This document shows positions 1-9,840 of a DNA stretch of 64,000 nucleotides, in pieces. Made by a program: the position numbers and the translations under genes. Below the pieces are notes generated by a model, which saw nothing but the letters and a program-made list of their open reading frames with translations, was not told the origin of the DNA and did not search any database. This stretch comes from Streptomyces termitum. Its GTDB lineage: Bacteria; Actinomycetota; Actinomycetes; Streptomycetales; Streptomycetaceae. The stretch spans positions 501,150-565,149 of the forward strand of contig NZ_BMUL01000002.1 of NCBI RefSeq assembly GCF_014650175.1, written 5' to 3'. Positions within the stretch are counted from its first letter, which is position 1; each line of letters begins with the position of its first letter.

Positions 1-221
1 AGGGGGCTCGGACGGGGGCGCCGGCGGGGGCGCGGGGAAGAACATGGGGCATCGTGACACGGCGGCCCGCCGCCCCCGCCGTGACACGGCCTCCGGCACG
101 ACGCGGCGCCGTTCCGGCACACGACCCCGGCACGGCACGGCGCCGCCCCGGCACCCGGCCCCCGCAGGGCACGCCGCGGCGCGGCACCGCACGCCCCGGC
201 GCGCCGCGACACGGCCCCGGC

Positions 222-267
222 CCGCCCCCGGCCACCCCGCGCCGGGGCGCGGGGTGGCCGGGGGCGG
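222..267 (-). terminator. Long GC hairpin after the sortase gene
   Basis: An almost uninterrupted inverted repeat of about 22 bp with a tiny loop lies 13 bp beyond the sortase stop codon. It has no T-run, which is usual for Streptomyces terminators. The rest of positions 1-279 is GC-rich low-complexity DNA in which I see no convincing gene. Confidence 0.7.
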
Positions 268-279
268 ACCGGGAGGGGG

Positions 280-927
280 TTACTCCGTCGCGGTCAGGTA
301 GGCCGAGACGACGACGTTCGCCGTGTAGAGGCCGGCCTCGCGGTCGAAGGTGCCGCCGCAGGTGATGAGGCGGAGTTCGGCGCGGGACGGGTCGCGGGAG
401 CCGTAGACCGCGCGGGCGTCGAAGCCCTCGCGCGGGACGACCCGCACGTCGTCGATGGTGAAGACCGCGACCGATCCGTCCGTCCGGGTGACGCGGACGT
501 GCTGGCCGGGGCGGGCGGCGCTGAGCCCGTAGAAGACGGCGGGCCGGGTCTCGGTGTCGACGTGGCCGACGAGGAGCGCCGGTCCGGCCGCGCCGGGGGT
601 GGTGCCGGAGCCGTACCAGCCGACCGTCTGCGGCATCTCGTACGGCGGCGGGTCGACCGCCCCGTCGGCGTCGAGGCCCCGGGGGACGACCGGGGCGTCG
701 ACGCCGAGCTCGGGCAGGGCGACGCGGCGCGGGGCGGGGGTGCCGGGGAGCGGGTCGCGGGCCGGCGGCAGCTCCACGTCCAGCGGGCGGCCGACGGCGG
801 CGATGTCCCCGCGCGTCGGCGCCGAGCTGCCGCCGGGGCCGTCGACGCCGTCCCGGCCCCAGAGCCACAGTCCGAGGAGCAGGACCGCCCAGGCCACGCC
901 GGTGACCGGGCGGCGGGCGGCGGCCAC
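280..927 (-). CDS. Class F sortase
   Basis: Cysteine transpeptidase of 215 residues, expected to be membrane-tethered and to act outside the cell. A hydrophobic segment (about residues 11-22) follows a short basic N-terminus. The catalytic His is in VGHVDT (about residue 122) and the catalytic Cys in LITCGGTFD (about residue 190), followed by the NVVVSAYL tail typical of class F enzymes. I chose the GTG at 927 because it lies 2 bp after the TGA of the upstream secreted protein, so the two genes are probably translationally coupled. Class F substrates are poorly defined, and the upstream gene product is a natural candidate partner although it lacks a clear LPXTG motif. Confidence 0.88.
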   Translation of the reverse strand: MAAARRPVTGVAWAVLLLGLWLWGRDGVDGPGGSSAPTRGDIAAVGRPLDVELPPARDPLPGTPAPRRVALPELGVDAPVVPRGLDADGAVDPPPYEMPQTVGWYGSGTTPGAAGPALLVGHVDTETRPAVFYGLSAARPGQHVRVTRTDGSVAVFTIDDVRVVPREGFDARAVYGSRDPSRAELRLITCGGTFDREAGLYTANVVVSAYLTATE

Positions 928-929
928 GG

Positions 930-1520
930 TCAGTCCGTGCCCGCGCCCGGGTCCGCTTCCCCTCGGCGGCGGGAGCTGCGGCGGGCCACCGCGACGGCGG
1001 CGACGGCCGCCATGCCGAGGCCGAGCAGGGTGTACGGGGTGCCGAGGCCGCCCTCGCCCGCGGTCTGGGCGACGCCCGGCGCGGCGGGGGCCGCGAAGGC
1101 GGCGGTGCCGCCGCCGCCCGCGCGGACCGGGGCGATCGGCACCGGCCGGTGGGTGGGCCGCTGGTGGTGGCGGCGCACGGTGACGGTGCCGATGTCGTTG
1201 TGGTCGTGGCCGTCGCAGCTGACGGAGACCTTGTAGGTGCCGTCCTCGATGTCGGAGCGCAGGGTGGCTCCGCCGTAGAGGGGGTAGTCGCCGTCCCGGC
1301 CGGTCAGCGCGGCCTCCCGGACGAACGCCTGGGACCGGGCGGCGCCGGTGGTGCCGCTGCACCCCTGGGCCCGGACGTCGACGTCGGTGTCGGGGGCCGC
1401 GGTGGACGGGGTGATGGTGACCTGGACGCCGTCGTGGGCGAAGGCGGTGCCCGCCGTGGGTGCGAGCACCAGCGCGAGGGCCGCCCCTGCGGCACTCAGC
1501 GCGATGGGACATGAACGCAT
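930..1520 (-). CDS. Secreted, C-terminally anchored protein paired with the sortase
   Basis: A 196-residue protein with a clear Sec signal peptide (about residues 1-28, ending ...TAFAHDG). Next come an extracellular beta-rich domain with two Cys (CSGTTG and SVSCDGHDH), a Pro/Ala linker, and one transmembrane helix (LLGLGMAAVAAVAVA) followed by a basic tail. The arrangement resembles sorted surface proteins, but no LPXTG or LAXTG is visible before the helix. It is the first gene of a two-gene operon with the class F sortase 2 bp downstream. AGGAGG ends about 6 nt before the ATG. Function unknown; the neighbour suggests processing or display at the cell surface. Confidence 0.8.
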   Translation of the reverse strand: MRSCPIALSAAGAALALVLAPTAGTAFAHDGVQVTITPSTAAPDTDVDVRAQGCSGTTGAARSQAFVREAALTGRDGDYPLYGGATLRSDIEDGTYKVSVSCDGHDHNDIGTVTVRRHHQRPTHRPVPIAPVRAGGGGTAAFAAPAAPGVAQTAGEGGLGTPYTLLGLGMAAVAAVAVARRSSRRRGEADPGAGTD

Positions 1521-1596
1521 GGTGACCTCCTGATACTGGCAGGGTCACCCGGTTCGGCCGTTCCCGCATCCGCAGGGGCGCGCCCGGGGGCGGCGG

Positions 1597-2376
1597 TCAG
1601 ACGCGGTCGACGATGTCCGCGATCGACTTCACGACCTTCGAGGGGCGGAAGGGGAAGCGGTCGATCTCCGCCTGCGAGGTGAGGCCGGTGAGGACGAGGA
1701 AGGTCTGCATGCCCGCCTCCAGGCCGGCGAGGATGTCGGTGTCCATCCGGTCGCCGATCATCGCGCTGGACTCGGAGTGGGCGCCGATGGCGTTGAGCCC
1801 GGTGCGCATCATCAGCGGGTTGGGCTTGCCCGCGAAGTACGGGTCCTTGCCGGTGGCCTTGGTGATGAGGGCGGCGACGGAGCCGGTGGCGGGGAGCGGG
1901 CCCTCCAGGGAGGGGCCGGTCTCGTCGGGGTTGGTGCAGATGAAGCGGGCGCCGTTGTTGATGAGGCGGACGGCCTTGGTCATCGCCTCGAAGGAGTAGG
2001 TGCGGGTCTCGCCGAGGACCACGTAGTCGGGCTCGTGGTCGGTGAGGACGTAGCCGATGTCGTGGAGGGCGGTGGTGAGGCCGGCCTCGCCGATGACGTA
2101 GGCGGTGCCGCCGGGGCGCTGGTCGTCGAGGAACTTGGCGGTGGCGAGGGCCGAGGTCCAGATGTTCTCGACGGGCACGTCGAGGCCCATGCGGCGGAGC
2201 CGGGCGTGCAGGTCGCGGGCGGTGTAGATCGAGTTGTTGGTGAGGACCAGGAAGGGCTTCCCGGTCTCCCGCAGCTTCCTGATGAACGCGTCGGCGCCGG
2301 GGATCGGCACGCCCTCGTGGATGAGGACGCCGTCCATGTCGGTGAGCCAGGATTCGATCGGCTTGCGTTCTGCCAT
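1597..2376 (-). CDS. HAD-IIA family hydrolase (NagD-like phosphatase)
   Basis: A cytoplasmic phosphatase of 259 residues. Motif I is WLTDMDGVLIHEG near the N-terminus (nucleophile Asp and acid/base Asp), motif II is LVLTNNS, the Lys motif is in GKPNPLMM, and motif III is IGDRMDTDI. Order and spacing are those of class IIA HAD enzymes such as NagD and 4-nitrophenylphosphatase-like proteins. The substrate cannot be read from sequence. The ATG at 2376 gives the typical MAERKPIESWLTDMDG start. It lies 80 bp downstream of the phosphodiesterase gene on the same strand and may be cotranscribed. Confidence 0.88.
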   Translation of the reverse strand: MAERKPIESWLTDMDGVLIHEGVPIPGADAFIRKLRETGKPFLVLTNNSIYTARDLHARLRRMGLDVPVENIWTSALATAKFLDDQRPGGTAYVIGEAGLTTALHDIGYVLTDHEPDYVVLGETRTYSFEAMTKAVRLINNGARFICTNPDETGPSLEGPLPATGSVAALITKATGKDPYFAGKPNPLMMRTGLNAIGAHSESSAMIGDRMDTDILAGLEAGMQTFLVLTGLTSQAEIDRFPFRPSKVVKSIADIVDRV

Positions 2377-2456
2377 GGGTGCGGGACTCCTGCCGTGCGG
2401 GTCGTGCGGTGTACGGGGGCGACGCGACAGCGCTGTGGCGACGCCCCCAGCGTAGG

Positions 2457-4001
<1,545 letters not shown>

Positions 4002-4032
4002 GCGATGCCTCCTGGGAGGGGGTGGGGTCACG

Positions 4033-4062
4033 CCAACGCCCCTGATTTCTCAGGGGCGTTGG
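4033..4062 (-). terminator. Perfect 13-bp hairpin between phosphonate cluster and phosphodiesterase gene
   Basis: CCAACGCCCCTGA and its exact complement flank a TTTC loop. The hairpin lies between the stop of the binding-protein gene (4124) and the ribosome-binding site of the phosphodiesterase gene. It could terminate or attenuate read-through between them. Confidence 0.65.
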
Positions 4063-4123
4063 TCCGTACCCGTTATCCTTCCGCGATCCGCGGGGGGCTT
4101 TCCAGGGGGCGTCCGGTGAACTC

Positions 4124-5182
4124 TCAGCTGCCGGTGGCGGTCTTCCACGCGTCGACGTAGGCGGTGAGGTTCTCGTCGATGTCGGCCCAGTCGGGCTCGA
4201 AGACCTCGACGCCGTCGATGAGCTTGGCGAGGGCGACGGCGTTGGCGTCGGCGGGCTTGACGTCCTTGCGGGCGGGGAAGCCGCCGCCGATGGCGCTGAC
4301 CTCGCGCTGGGCGTTCTCGGCGAGCATGAAGTCGAGGAGCTTCTTGCCGTTCTCGGTGTGCGGGGCCTTGTCGACGAGTCCGGCCGCGTAGGGCAGGGCG
4401 AAGGTGGTGGGCCTGCCGCCCTCCTTGGCGGGGAACCAGATGCCGAGGTTCGGCATGGACTTGGCCTGGGCGAAGTTCATCTGGACGTCGCCGTTGGCGA
4501 CGAGGAGTTCGCCCTTGTCGGTCTTGGGGGCGAGCTTGGAGGTGGAGGAGGACGGGCCGACGTTGTTGGCCTGGAGCTTCTTCAGGTACTCCAGGGCCGG
4601 GGCCTGGCCGCCGAAGTCGTGCATGGCCTTGATGAGGACGGCGGTGCCGTCGCCCGCGACGCCGGGGGTGGAGTACTGGAGCCGGTTCTTGAACCGGCCG
4701 TCGAGCAGGGCCTCCCAGGTGCCGGGGGGCTGCGGCAGCTCCTTCTTGTTGTGGACGAAGCCGAAGTAGTTGTTGACGACGGAGGTCCAGGTGCCGTCGG
4801 CGGCCTTGTCGGCGCCGTCGACCTGGTCGGCGCCCTTCGGGACGTACTTCTGGAGCAGGCCCTTGGAGCCGGCCTGCTGGATGAAGGGCGGGAGGGTGAC
4901 GATCACGTCGGCCTGCGTGTTGGACTTCTCGCGCAGGGCCCGCTGGACCATCTCCCCGGAGCCGCCCTCCACGTACTTCACCTTGATGCCGGTCTGCTTC
5001 TCGAAGTCGGCGAAGACCTTGTCGTACCAGCCGTCGCCCTTCTCGCCCTTGAGGCCGTCGGCGCTGTAGACGGTGACGGTCTTCTCGTCGGCGGCGGCGG
5101 AGGAGCCGCCGCAGGCGGTGAGGGTGGCGGCGAGGGCGAGGGCGCCGGTGACGGCGGCGACCGGCTTGGCGTACGTGCGCAT
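4124..5182 (-). CDS. Phosphonate-type ABC transporter substrate-binding lipoprotein
   Basis: Extracytoplasmic solute-binding protein of about 352 residues with a lipoprotein signal (lipobox LTAC followed by GG). The mature part begins KTVTVYSADGLKGEKGDGWYDKVFADFEKQTG, as in the iron/AEP-binding PBP2 family whose members serve 2-aminoethylphosphonate transporters. The assignment to aminophosphonate rests mainly on the neighbours: two permeases, an ATPase and a phosphonatase-like hydrolase. The ATG at 5182 has GGAG about 11 nt upstream. An alternative ATG at 5212 overlaps the stop of the permease gene as TGATG and would add ten residues before the signal peptide. Confidence 0.85.
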   Translation of the reverse strand: MRTYAKPVAAVTGALALAATLTACGGSSAAADEKTVTVYSADGLKGEKGDGWYDKVFADFEKQTGIKVKYVEGGSGEMVQRALREKSNTQADVIVTLPPFIQQAGSKGLLQKYVPKGADQVDGADKAADGTWTSVVNNYFGFVHNKKELPQPPGTWEALLDGRFKNRLQYSTPGVAGDGTAVLIKAMHDFGGQAPALEYLKKLQANNVGPSSSTSKLAPKTDKGELLVANGDVQMNFAQAKSMPNLGIWFPAKEGGRPTTFALPYAAGLVDKAPHTENGKKLLDFMLAENAQREVSAIGGGFPARKDVKPADANAVALAKLIDGVEVFEPDWADIDENLTAYVDAWKTATGS

Positions 5183-5211
5183 GACGTCGTTCTCTCCTGG
5201 TGTGGGGCTCA

Positions 5212-6009
5212 TCAGCGGTAGGTGGCTTTGGTGCGGATGCGGGAGACGGCGAGCAGGACCAGCAGGGTGGTGGCCATGAGGACCACCGCGAGGGCCGATC
5301 CGGTGAAGAGGGAGCCGCGGTCGGTGGCGGTGAAGACCAGCACGGGGAGCGGCATCCAGTCCGGCGGGTAGAGCATCATCGTGGCGCTGAGCTCTCCCAT
5401 GGACAGGGCGAAGCAGAGTCCGGCGGCGGCCCCGAGGGAGGGCAGCAGCAGGGGCAGCTTCACCCGCAGGAGGACGTACCAGGGGCGGGCGCCGAGACCG
5501 GCAGCCGCCTGCTCGTACATCGGGTCGAGGCGGCGGATCGCGGCCGAGACCGACTGGTGGGCGAAGGCCGTGACCAGGACGGTGTGGGCGAGGATCACGA
5601 TCCAGCGGGTGCCGTTGAGGAGGATCGGGGGCCGGGAGAAGGCCACCAGGACGGCGAGGCCGACGACCACCGAGGGGACGGCCAGCGGCAGGACGAAGAG
5701 GGCGTCGAGGAGCCGGCGGCCCCGGCCGCGCAGCGCGGCGGCGGCGAGCGCGGCCCAGGTGCCGAGGGTCAGCGCGAGGGCGCTGGCGGCGGCGGCCGTG
5801 ACGAGGCTGGTGGTGAGCGCCTGGAGGGACTCGCCGCGGACGGCGGCCGTGTAGTGCCCGGCGGTCGGGCCGGACGGGAAGGCGCCGGACCAGTGGGTGG
5901 AGAAGGAGGCGGCGAGGATGACGAGGAGGGGGACGGCGAACAGCGGGACGAAGAGGACCGCGAAGAGGGCCCAGGACGCCGCCCGGCCGGTCCGGCTATG
6001 CACCAGCAC
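5212..6009 (-). CDS. ABC transporter permease (PhnV-like)
   Basis: An inner-membrane permease of 265 residues with about six hydrophobic helices and the binding-protein-dependent EAA-type loop near ...MYEQAAAGLGARPWYVLLRVKLPLLLP. It forms the transport channel with the next upstream permease. It starts at a GTG (9 bp before the end of the helix-encoding region of the upstream gene) and overlaps that gene by 14 bp, indicating tight coupling. Its stop shares a base with a possible ATG of the binding-protein gene. Substrate is inferred from the cluster. Confidence 0.87.
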   Translation of the reverse strand: MLVHSRTGRAASWALFAVLFVPLFAVPLLVILAASFSTHWSGAFPSGPTAGHYTAAVRGESLQALTTSLVTAAAASALALTLGTWAALAAAALRGRGRRLLDALFVLPLAVPSVVVGLAVLVAFSRPPILLNGTRWIVILAHTVLVTAFAHQSVSAAIRRLDPMYEQAAAGLGARPWYVLLRVKLPLLLPSLGAAAGLCFALSMGELSATMMLYPPDWMPLPVLVFTATDRGSLFTGSALAVVLMATTLLVLLAVSRIRTKATYR

Positions 6010-6862
6010 GCTTGCTCACCACCCGGTAGAGGCCGTAGAGGCCGACGGAGATCGCGACGTTGACGACGGCGACGACGCAGGCGGCGGCGTAGTCGGATTC
6101 GAGGATGGCCTTGGAGTAGACGAGCATCGGCAGGGTGGTGACGCCCTTGGCGCCGGTGAAGAGGACGATGCCGAACTCGTTGAGGCACATGACGAGGACG
6201 AGGCTGCCGCCGGCGGCGAGGGCGGGCAGCGCCTCGGGGAGGATCACCCGCCGCACGATCCGGGCGGGGCGGGCGCCGAGCGAGGACGCCACCTCCAGCT
6301 GGGCGGTGTCCAGTTGGGAGAAGGCGGCGAGCAGGGGCCGCATCACGAACGGGGTGAAGTACGTGATCTCGGCGAGCAGGACGCCCCACGGGGTGGTGAG
6401 GAAGTGGAAGGGCCCCTCGGCGGCGCCGGTGGCGCCGGTCCACAGTCCGTTGGCCATGCCGACCGTGCCGTACACGAACAGCAGGGCGAGGGTGATGAGG
6501 AAGGAGGGGAAGGAGAGGAAGACGTCGATGAAGCGGGAGACCGCCTTCGCCCCGGGGAAGGGCACGAAGGCCACGATCAGGGCGAGGACGAAGCCGAGGA
6601 CGAGGCAGCCGACGGTGGCGCCGAGCGCGAGCCACACGGTGGTGAGGAGCGCGTCCCGGAAGGAGGCGGAGGCGAAGACGGAGGCGTACGCGCCGGGGGC
6701 GAGGGACTCCTGGACGACGAGCCCCAGCGGGTAGAGGAAGACCAGGCCGAGGACGGCGACCGGGGGCAGCGCCCACACCCAGCCGGGGACGGTACGGCTC
6801 CGCTCCCGGCGGGCGGCGGCCGGGCGGGCCGGGGCGGCGGTGGAGGTGGTGGCGCTAGCCAT
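5996..6862 (-). CDS. ABC transporter permease (PhnU-like)
   Basis: The second permease, 288 residues, with an Ala/Arg-rich cytoplasmic N-terminus, a first helix at VWALPPVAVLGLVFLYPLGL and further helices. Its EAA-type loop reads LEVASSLGARPARIVRRVILPEALP. It pairs with the following permease to make a heterodimeric channel and overlaps the ATPase gene by 8 bp. Fused or paired permeases of this size are usual in 2-aminoethylphosphonate and iron transporters of this family. The genetic context here favours the phosphonate role. Confidence 0.87.
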   Translation of the reverse strand: MASATTSTAAPARPAAARRERSRTVPGWVWALPPVAVLGLVFLYPLGLVVQESLAPGAYASVFASASFRDALLTTVWLALGATVGCLVLGFVLALIVAFVPFPGAKAVSRFIDVFLSFPSFLITLALLFVYGTVGMANGLWTGATGAAEGPFHFLTTPWGVLLAEITYFTPFVMRPLLAAFSQLDTAQLEVASSLGARPARIVRRVILPEALPALAAGGSLVLVMCLNEFGIVLFTGAKGVTTLPMLVYSKAILESDYAAACVVAVVNVAISVGLYGLYRVVSKRAGA

Positions 6863-7907
6863 CGTTCACCCCCGCGGCCAGCAGGACCGCGTCCTCGGGC
6901 GCGAAGTGGAGGGTGACCTCGGAGCCCAGCGGCGGGGTCTCGCGCAGTTCGCGGACGTCCGCCTTGACCCGGTGGCCGCCGACGTCGACGTACAGCCGGT
7001 GGGTGGCGCCGCGCCACTGGACCTCGGCGATCCGGCCGGTGAGGGCGTTGGGCCCGGCGCCGAGGCCGACGAGGTGGGGGCGGACGCAGAGGGTGGCCGA
7101 GGAGCCGGGGGCGGCGCCGTCGGTGGGCAGCTCCAGGGCGGTGCCGGCGAGTTCGGCGCCGCCGGCGGTGACCCGGACCGGCAGCAGGTTGGCGTTGCCG
7201 ACGAAGGAGGCGGTGAACTCGGTGCGGGGGCGCCGGTACAGCTCCTGCGGGGTGCCGCAGTCCTGGAGCCTGGCCCGGTCCATGACGGCGATCCGGTCGG
7301 CGAGGGTGAGCGCCTCGACCTGGTCGTGGGTGACGTACAGGATGGAGACGTCGGGGAGTTCGCGGTGCAGCCGGGCCAGTTCGGCGAGCATGCCGGAGCG
7401 GAGCTGGGCGTCGAGCGCGGAGAGCGGCTCGTCGAGGAGGAGGACGTCGGGGCGGATGGCGAGGGCGCGGGCGATGGCGACGCGCTGTTGCTGTCCGCCG
7501 GAGAGCTCGCGGGGGTGGCGGCGGGCGTAGGCCGCCATGCCGGTCATCTCCAGGGCCTCGGCGACCCGGCCGGGGATCTCGGCCCGGGGGTGCTTCCGCG
7601 CCTTGAGTCCGAAGGCGACGTTCTCGTCGACCCGCAGGTGCGGGAAGAGGGCGTACTGCTGGACGACCATGCCGATGCCCCGCTTGTACGGCGGGAGGTC
7701 GGTGACGTCGCGGTCGCCGATGTGGACCCGGCCGGAGCGGGGCCGGACGAAGCCGGCGACGGTCCGCAGGGCGGTGGTCTTGCCGGAGCCGGAGGGCCCG
7801 AGGAGGGCCATCACCTCGCCGGGTTCGACGGTGAGGGTGAGGGCGTCGAGGACGGTGGTGTCCCCGTAGGCGACGGAGACGGCGTCGAAGCGGATGCCGC
7901 TGGTCAC
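6855..7907 (-). CDS. ABC transporter ATP-binding protein (PhnT-like)
   Basis: The 350-residue ATPase of the importer. Walker A GPSGSGKT (about residues 37-44), Q-loop VVQQYALFPHL, signature LSGGQQQR, Walker B LLLDEP and switch HD in VTHDQ are all intact. A C-terminal TOBE-like regulatory domain (about residues 240-350) is present, as in the spermidine/iron/phosphonate subfamily. Start is GTG at 7907, overlapping the hydrolase stop by 4 bp (GTGA), which implies translational coupling with the upstream catabolic gene. Confidence 0.9.
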   Translation of the reverse strand: MTSGIRFDAVSVAYGDTTVLDALTLTVEPGEVMALLGPSGSGKTTALRTVAGFVRPRSGRVHIGDRDVTDLPPYKRGIGMVVQQYALFPHLRVDENVAFGLKARKHPRAEIPGRVAEALEMTGMAAYARRHPRELSGGQQQRVAIARALAIRPDVLLLDEPLSALDAQLRSGMLAELARLHRELPDVSILYVTHDQVEALTLADRIAVMDRARLQDCGTPQELYRRPRTEFTASFVGNANLLPVRVTAGGAELAGTALELPTDGAAPGSSATLCVRPHLVGLGAGPNALTGRIAEVQWRGATHRLYVDVGGHRVKADVRELRETPPLGSEVTLHFAPEDAVLLAAGVNDG

Positions 7908-8590
7908 GACGCGTGCTCCCGTATCGCGGCGGGGAGTCCGGCGATCGAGTCGAGGACGTGGGTGGCGCCGTGCCCGGTGAGGGCGGCGGCGTCGTGGGCG
8001 CCGGTGAGGACGCCGGCGACGATCCCGGCGCCGGCCCGGACGCCGCTGAGCATGTCGTACGAGGTGTCACCGGCGACGACCGTGCGGCGGACGTCGTCGA
8101 CGGCGCCGGTGCGCAGGAGGGCGGCGAGGACCATGTCCGGGTGGGGGCGGCCGCGGCCGCCGGCGTCGGCCGGGCAGAGGGTGAGGTCGGGCAGGCCGTG
8201 CCAGCCGAGGGCGTCGAGGATGGCGTCCTGGGTGACGCGGGCGAAGCCGGTGGTGAGGACGACCGTGCGGCCCTCCTCCTTCAGCTCCGCGATGGTGGCG
8301 GCGGCGCCGGGCAGGGCGCTGATCCGGCCGCCGTCGACGAGGGCGCCGTACGCCTCCTCGAAGGCGAGGTTGGCCTGCCGGGCGCGGGTCTCGTCGCCGC
8401 CGAAGAGGTGGCGGAAGACGGAGATCTTGGACTCGCCCATGGTGGCGCGGACGTAGTCGATCATCGTGGCGGGGTCTTCGCCGAGGCGTTCGGCGGCGGC
8501 GGTGAAGGCCGCTTCGACGAGGCCGCCGTCGGCGACGGTGGTACCGGCCATGTCGAGGACGACGAGGTTCATGCGGTGCGTGCGGGTCAT
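7904..8590 (-). CDS. Phosphonatase-like HAD hydrolase
   Basis: A 228-residue HAD hydrolase. Motif I is VVLDMAGTTVADGG, in which Ala replaces the usual fourth-position residue as in phosphonoacetaldehyde hydrolase relatives; motif II lies in VVLTTGFA, and motif III in VVAGDTSYDMLSG. The cap domain between motifs I and II contains MGESKISVFRHLFGG. It would cleave the C-P bond of phosphonoacetaldehyde or a related compound. The exact substrate is uncertain because PhnX-like proteins of this type are not identical to PhnX. I chose the ATG at 8590, 5 nt after the upstream stop. A second ATG at 8572 is possible. Confidence 0.82.
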   Translation of the reverse strand: MTRTHRMNLVVLDMAGTTVADGGLVEAAFTAAAERLGEDPATMIDYVRATMGESKISVFRHLFGGDETRARQANLAFEEAYGALVDGGRISALPGAAATIAELKEEGRTVVLTTGFARVTQDAILDALGWHGLPDLTLCPADAGGRGRPHPDMVLAALLRTGAVDDVRRTVVAGDTSYDMLSGVRAGAGIVAGVLTGAHDAAALTGHGATHVLDSIAGLPAAIREHAS

Positions 8591-8595
8591 CTGTG

Positions 8596-9717
8596 TCACC
8601 AGCCCAGTTCGTTCGCGGTGGTCTCGGCGATGGCGGGCGAGCAGGTCATGCCCCGGCCGCCGGGTCCGGTGACGAGCCAGACGCCGTCCCGGACGCGCTG
8701 GCGGTGGACGACCCGGGTGGTGTCCGTGCACTGCGCGTACACGCCGGCCCAGCGGCGGCGGATCGCGGGGAGGGGGCGGCCGAGGAGGGACTCGACGACG
8801 CGGACCAGGTGCTCGTAGGGGTCCTCGACGGTGTCGAAGGCGAAGGGGTGCTCGTACTCGTGGGTGTCGCCGATGGTCAGTCCGCCGTCGAGGCGCTGCA
8901 CCATGAGGAGTTGCATCCTGTGGGCGGCGGCGGTGGGGTCCTGCGCCTGGCCGGCGTTGAGCGCGTCGAGGGCGCCGGAGGCGTAGGCCGGGTAGTAGCG
9001 GAAGGAGTCGGCGTCGGCGACGGAGGTGGTCAGCGCCTCGCCGAGGGGGGCGGTCTGCATCATCTGGAGGCGGACCCGGCGGACCGGGACCGGGCCGGCG
9101 ACCTCGCGGACCAGGCCGGAGAGCCAGGCGCCGGTGCACAGCACGACGGCGTCGCCGCTGTGCAGGTCGCCGTGGTCGTCGCGGACGGCGTGCTCGCCGA
9201 CGACCTCGCGGACCTCGCGGTTCGGGAGGAAGGTGTAGCGGCCGGTGGCGAGGAGCGCCTCGCGCAGGGCGAGCTGGGCGGTGCGGGGCTCGACGGCGGC
9301 GTCCCGCTCGCACCACAGGGCGGCGTCGAAGGAGCCGCGCAGGGCCGGGTTGACCGCGCGGGCCTCCTCGGGGGTGAGGAGCTTGTAGCCGCGGGCGGCG
9401 GCGTCCTCGCGGGCGACGGCCGCCTCGGCGACGGCGGTCTCCAGCGCGCCCCGGACGGGGGTGAGGGAGCCGATGGCCCGGAAGCCGAGGCCGGGGACGC
9501 GGGCCCCGATGCCCTCCCAGAGTTCGCGGGCGCGCAGGGCGGTGTCGAGTTCCTCGCCGCCCGCGCGTCCGCTGACCCAGATCTGGCCGAAGTTGCGGAG
9601 GGAGGCGCCGCGCGCCTCGGCCTCCCGTTCGATGTGCACGACCTCGTGGCCGCGCTCCACTGCCTGCCAGGCGTGCATGGTGCCCACCACGCCTGCTCCT
9701 ACGACGATCACCTTCAT
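8596..9717 (-). CDS. FAD-dependent oxidoreductase of phosphonate clusters (TIGR03364-like)
   Basis: A 373-residue flavoprotein of the glycine/D-amino-acid oxidase (DAO) fold. It starts with the dinucleotide-binding GxGxxG in VIVVGAGVVGTMHAWQ, continues with the ERE hinge, and ends with the second FAD segment VTGPGGRGMTCSPAIAE. Members found next to phosphonatase-type hydrolases are thought to oxidise aminophosphonates to the aldehyde. No PhnW aminotransferase is present here, so this enzyme is the best candidate for the first catabolic step. It is the first structural gene after the regulator, and the hydrolase follows with 5 bp spacing. The start is supported by the family N-terminus; its ribosome-binding site is weak. 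Confidence 0.8.
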   Translation of the reverse strand: MKVIVVGAGVVGTMHAWQAVERGHEVVHIEREAEARGASLRNFGQIWVSGRAGGEELDTALRARELWEGIGARVPGLGFRAIGSLTPVRGALETAVAEAAVAREDAAARGYKLLTPEEARAVNPALRGSFDAALWCERDAAVEPRTAQLALREALLATGRYTFLPNREVREVVGEHAVRDDHGDLHSGDAVVLCTGAWLSGLVREVAGPVPVRRVRLQMMQTAPLGEALTTSVADADSFRYYPAYASGALDALNAGQAQDPTAAAHRMQLLMVQRLDGGLTIGDTHEYEHPFAFDTVEDPYEHLVRVVESLLGRPLPAIRRRWAGVYAQCTDTTRVVHRQRVRDGVWLVTGPGGRGMTCSPAIAETTANELGW

Positions 9718-9785
9718 GCCGTCCACGGTGCGGGCGGCGGGTGACCCGGTCCGGTCGGGCGGACGACGGGACGGTGAACGGCCCG

Positions 9786-9806
9786 CCAAGCTTGGACCAG
9801 ACCCGT
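9786..9806. promoter_or_regulatory. Putative GntR operator in the phosphonate promoter
   Basis: A perfect 10-bp palindrome CCAAGCTTGG runs into TTGGACCAGACC, which resembles the TGGTNTAGACC half-site arrangement of HutC/PhnF-type GntR regulators. It lies about 70-90 bp upstream of the FAD gene and just after the regulator's stop. Inferred from position and similarity only. Confidence 0.4.
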
Positions 9807-9840
9807 TACCGTTCCGTGATCAGGGTTTCCGTGACGGAGG

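Noticed and set aside
44..365. Overlapping plus-strand ORFs rich in Arg/Pro/His
   Set aside because: Low-complexity translation of GC-rich DNA with no ribosome-binding site, no domain and no third-position bias in those frames; the region ends in a terminator hairpin.
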